DNA from: an uncultured Collinsella sp.
GTDB lineage: Bacteria; Actinomycetota; Coriobacteriia; Coriobacteriales; Coriobacteriaceae
Direction: 5' to 3'
NCBI GenBank assembly: GCA_902489515.1
Contig: CABUAL010000082.1
Coordinates: 1 to 7,643, forward strand
Length of the DNA stretch: 7,643 nt
Every line of letters starts with the position of its first letter. Position 1 is the stretch's first letter. The position numbers and the translations under genes were made by a program. The notes beneath the pieces are model-generated. The model searched no databases. It was not told where the DNA came from and was given only the letters and a program-made list of their open reading frames with translations. Shown one piece after another: positions 6,643-7,643 of this stretch.

Positions 6643-7643
6643 ATGGATAACACGGTAAATATTCACTTCAAAGATGACGGCCGCCTGAAGCTCCTGGTCA
6701 TCGTGGGCACCCGCCCCGAGGTCATCCGCCTGTCCGAGGTCATCAAGAAGTGCCGCCGCCACTTCGACTGCCTGCTGGCGCACACCGGGCAGAACTACGA
6801 CTACACGCTCAACGGCATCTTCTTCCGCGACCTGGAGCTCGCCGACCCGGACGTCTACCTGGACGCCGTGGGCGCGGACCTCGGCGAGACCGTGGGCAAC
6901 ATTATCGCCGCGAGCTACAAGCTCATGGTGCAGGTGCAGCCCGACGCGCTGCTGATCCTGGGCGACACCAACAGCTGCCTGTCCGCCATCGCGGCCAAGA
7001 GGCTCCACATCCCCATCTTCCACATGGAGGCGGGCAACCGCTGCAAGGACGAGTGCCTTCCCGAGGAGACCAACCGCCGCATCGTCGACGTGATCTCCGA
7101 CGTCAACTTGGCCTACTCCGAGCACGCCCGCCGCTACCTCAAGGACACCGGCTGCGCCCCGGAGCGCACCTACGTCACGGGCTCGCCCATGGCCGAGGTC
7201 CTGCGCGCGAACCTTGATAAGATCGAGGCTTCGAATATCCTCTCCGAGCTCGGATTGGAGCCCAAGCGCTACATGCTGCTGTCCGCCCACCGCGAGGAGA
7301 ACATCGACACCGAGGCGAACTTCACGAGCCTGTTCACCGCCATCAACGCGCTCGCGGAGAAATACGACATGCCGATCCTGTACTCCTGCCACCCGCGCTC
7401 CCGCAAGCGCCTGGAGGCCACCGGCTTCGAGCTCGACCCGCGCGTGCGCATGCACGAGCCCATGGGCTTCCACGACTACAACTGCCTGCAGATGAACGCC
7501 TTCGCGGTGGTGTCCGACTCCGGCACGCTGCCCGAGGAGTCCAGCTTCTTCGCGAGTGTCGGGCATCCTTTCCCGGCGGTGTGCATCCGCTCCTCCACCG
7601 AGCGCCCCGAGGCGCTGGACAAGGCCTGCTTCACGCTGGCCGG
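6643..7643 (+). CDS. fnlC: UDP-GlcNAc 2-epimerase family, probable FnlC/CapG/WbjD (3' truncated by window)
   Basis: The first 333 residues of a non-hydrolysing UDP-HexNAc 2-epimerase of the WecB family; the frame is open to the window end. Next to fnlA and fnlB, the expected reaction is C2 epimerisation of UDP-2-acetamido-2,6-dideoxy-L-talose to UDP-L-FucNAc in the cytosol. Visible motifs are V-G-T-R-P-E-V-I-R at 21-29, A-H-T-G-Q-N-Y at 46-52, L-G-D-T-N-S at 106-111, H-M-E-A-G-N-R at 127-133 and L-P-E-E-T-N-R-R at 139-146. S-A-H-R-E-E-N at 214-220 and V-S-D-S-G-T with P-E-E-S-S follow, then T-E-R-P-E-A-L-D. These are the conserved nucleotide-binding and catalytic regions (Asp, two Glu, His) of the family. 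Usual length is 370-380, so perhaps 40-60 residues are missing. A short N-terminal extension of about 15 residues precedes the core. The gene is GC-rich like fnlA and fnlB. UDP-ManNAc synthesis (WecB role) is the alternative. Confidence 0.88.
   Translation, partial: MDNTVNIHFKDDGRLKLLVIVGTRPEVIRLSEVIKKCRRHFDCLLAHTGQNYDYTLNGIFFRDLELADPDVYLDAVGADLGETVGNIIAASYKLMVQVQPDALLILGDTNSCLSAIAAKRLHIPIFHMEAGNRCKDECLPEETNRRIVDVISDVNLAYSEHARRYLKDTGCAPERTYVTGSPMAEVLRANLDKIEASNILSELGLEPKRYMLLSAHREENIDTEANFTSLFTAINALAEKYDMPILYSCHPRSRKRLEATGFELDPRVRMHEPMGFHDYNCLQMNAFAVVSDSGTLPEESSFFASVGHPFPAVCIRSSTERPEALDKACFTLA

Noticed and set aside
6583..7566. Minus-strand open frame of 327 codons opposite the fnlC-like gene
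   Set aside because: The plus-strand frame carries all the WecB-family motifs. The opposite frame is a by-product of codon bias, and it runs across the intergenic gap without a credible start.

Overview
The window is one dense, plus-strand block of a cell-surface polysaccharide (capsule or exopolysaccharide) gene cluster of the Wzx/Wzy type. It holds seven genes: five complete, and one cut off at each window edge. No gene-free stretch exceeds about 80 bases. I see no RNA gene, CRISPR array, transposase or insertion sequence. The composition suggests a high-GC bacterium: the two ends are strongly GC-rich at third codon positions. The style (GTG and TTG starts, tight gene packing) would suit an actinobacterium, perhaps a gut Coriobacteriia such as Collinsella. 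That taxonomic guess rests on general impression, not on any marker gene.

Layout: (1) the 3' end of a GT-B type glycosyltransferase, up to 278; (2) a FnlA/CapE/WbjB-type UDP-GlcNAc 4,6-dehydratase/5-epimerase, 271-1329; (3) a FnlB/CapF/WbjC-type bifunctional epimerase/reductase, 1331-2548; (4) a glycosyltransferase, 2596-3765; (5) a Wzy-like repeat-unit polymerase, 3768-5057; (6) a Wzx-like flippase, 5054-6565; (7) a WecB-family UDP-GlcNAc 2-epimerase, the probable FnlC/CapG/WbjD partner, from 6643 past the window end.

Genes 2, 3 and 7 together make up the known three-enzyme route from UDP-GlcNAc to UDP-N-acetyl-L-fucosamine (UDP-L-FucNAc). The inferred product is therefore a polysaccharide containing L-FucNAc, or its talo intermediate. 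The glycosyltransferases would build the lipid-linked repeat unit, Wzx would flip it across the membrane, and Wzy would polymerise it. The priming transferase and the chain-length and export genes are not in the window and presumably lie outside it.

The most notable point is the mosaic structure. The sugar-nucleotide genes at both ends are GC-rich. The glycosyltransferase and polymerase in the middle are clearly AT-richer, and the flippase is intermediate. The AT-rich glycosyltransferase-wzy-wzx block separates fnlAB from the fnlC-like gene. This looks like a serotype-specific cassette exchanged between conserved flanks. No gene family here appears new; the interest lies in arrangement and composition.
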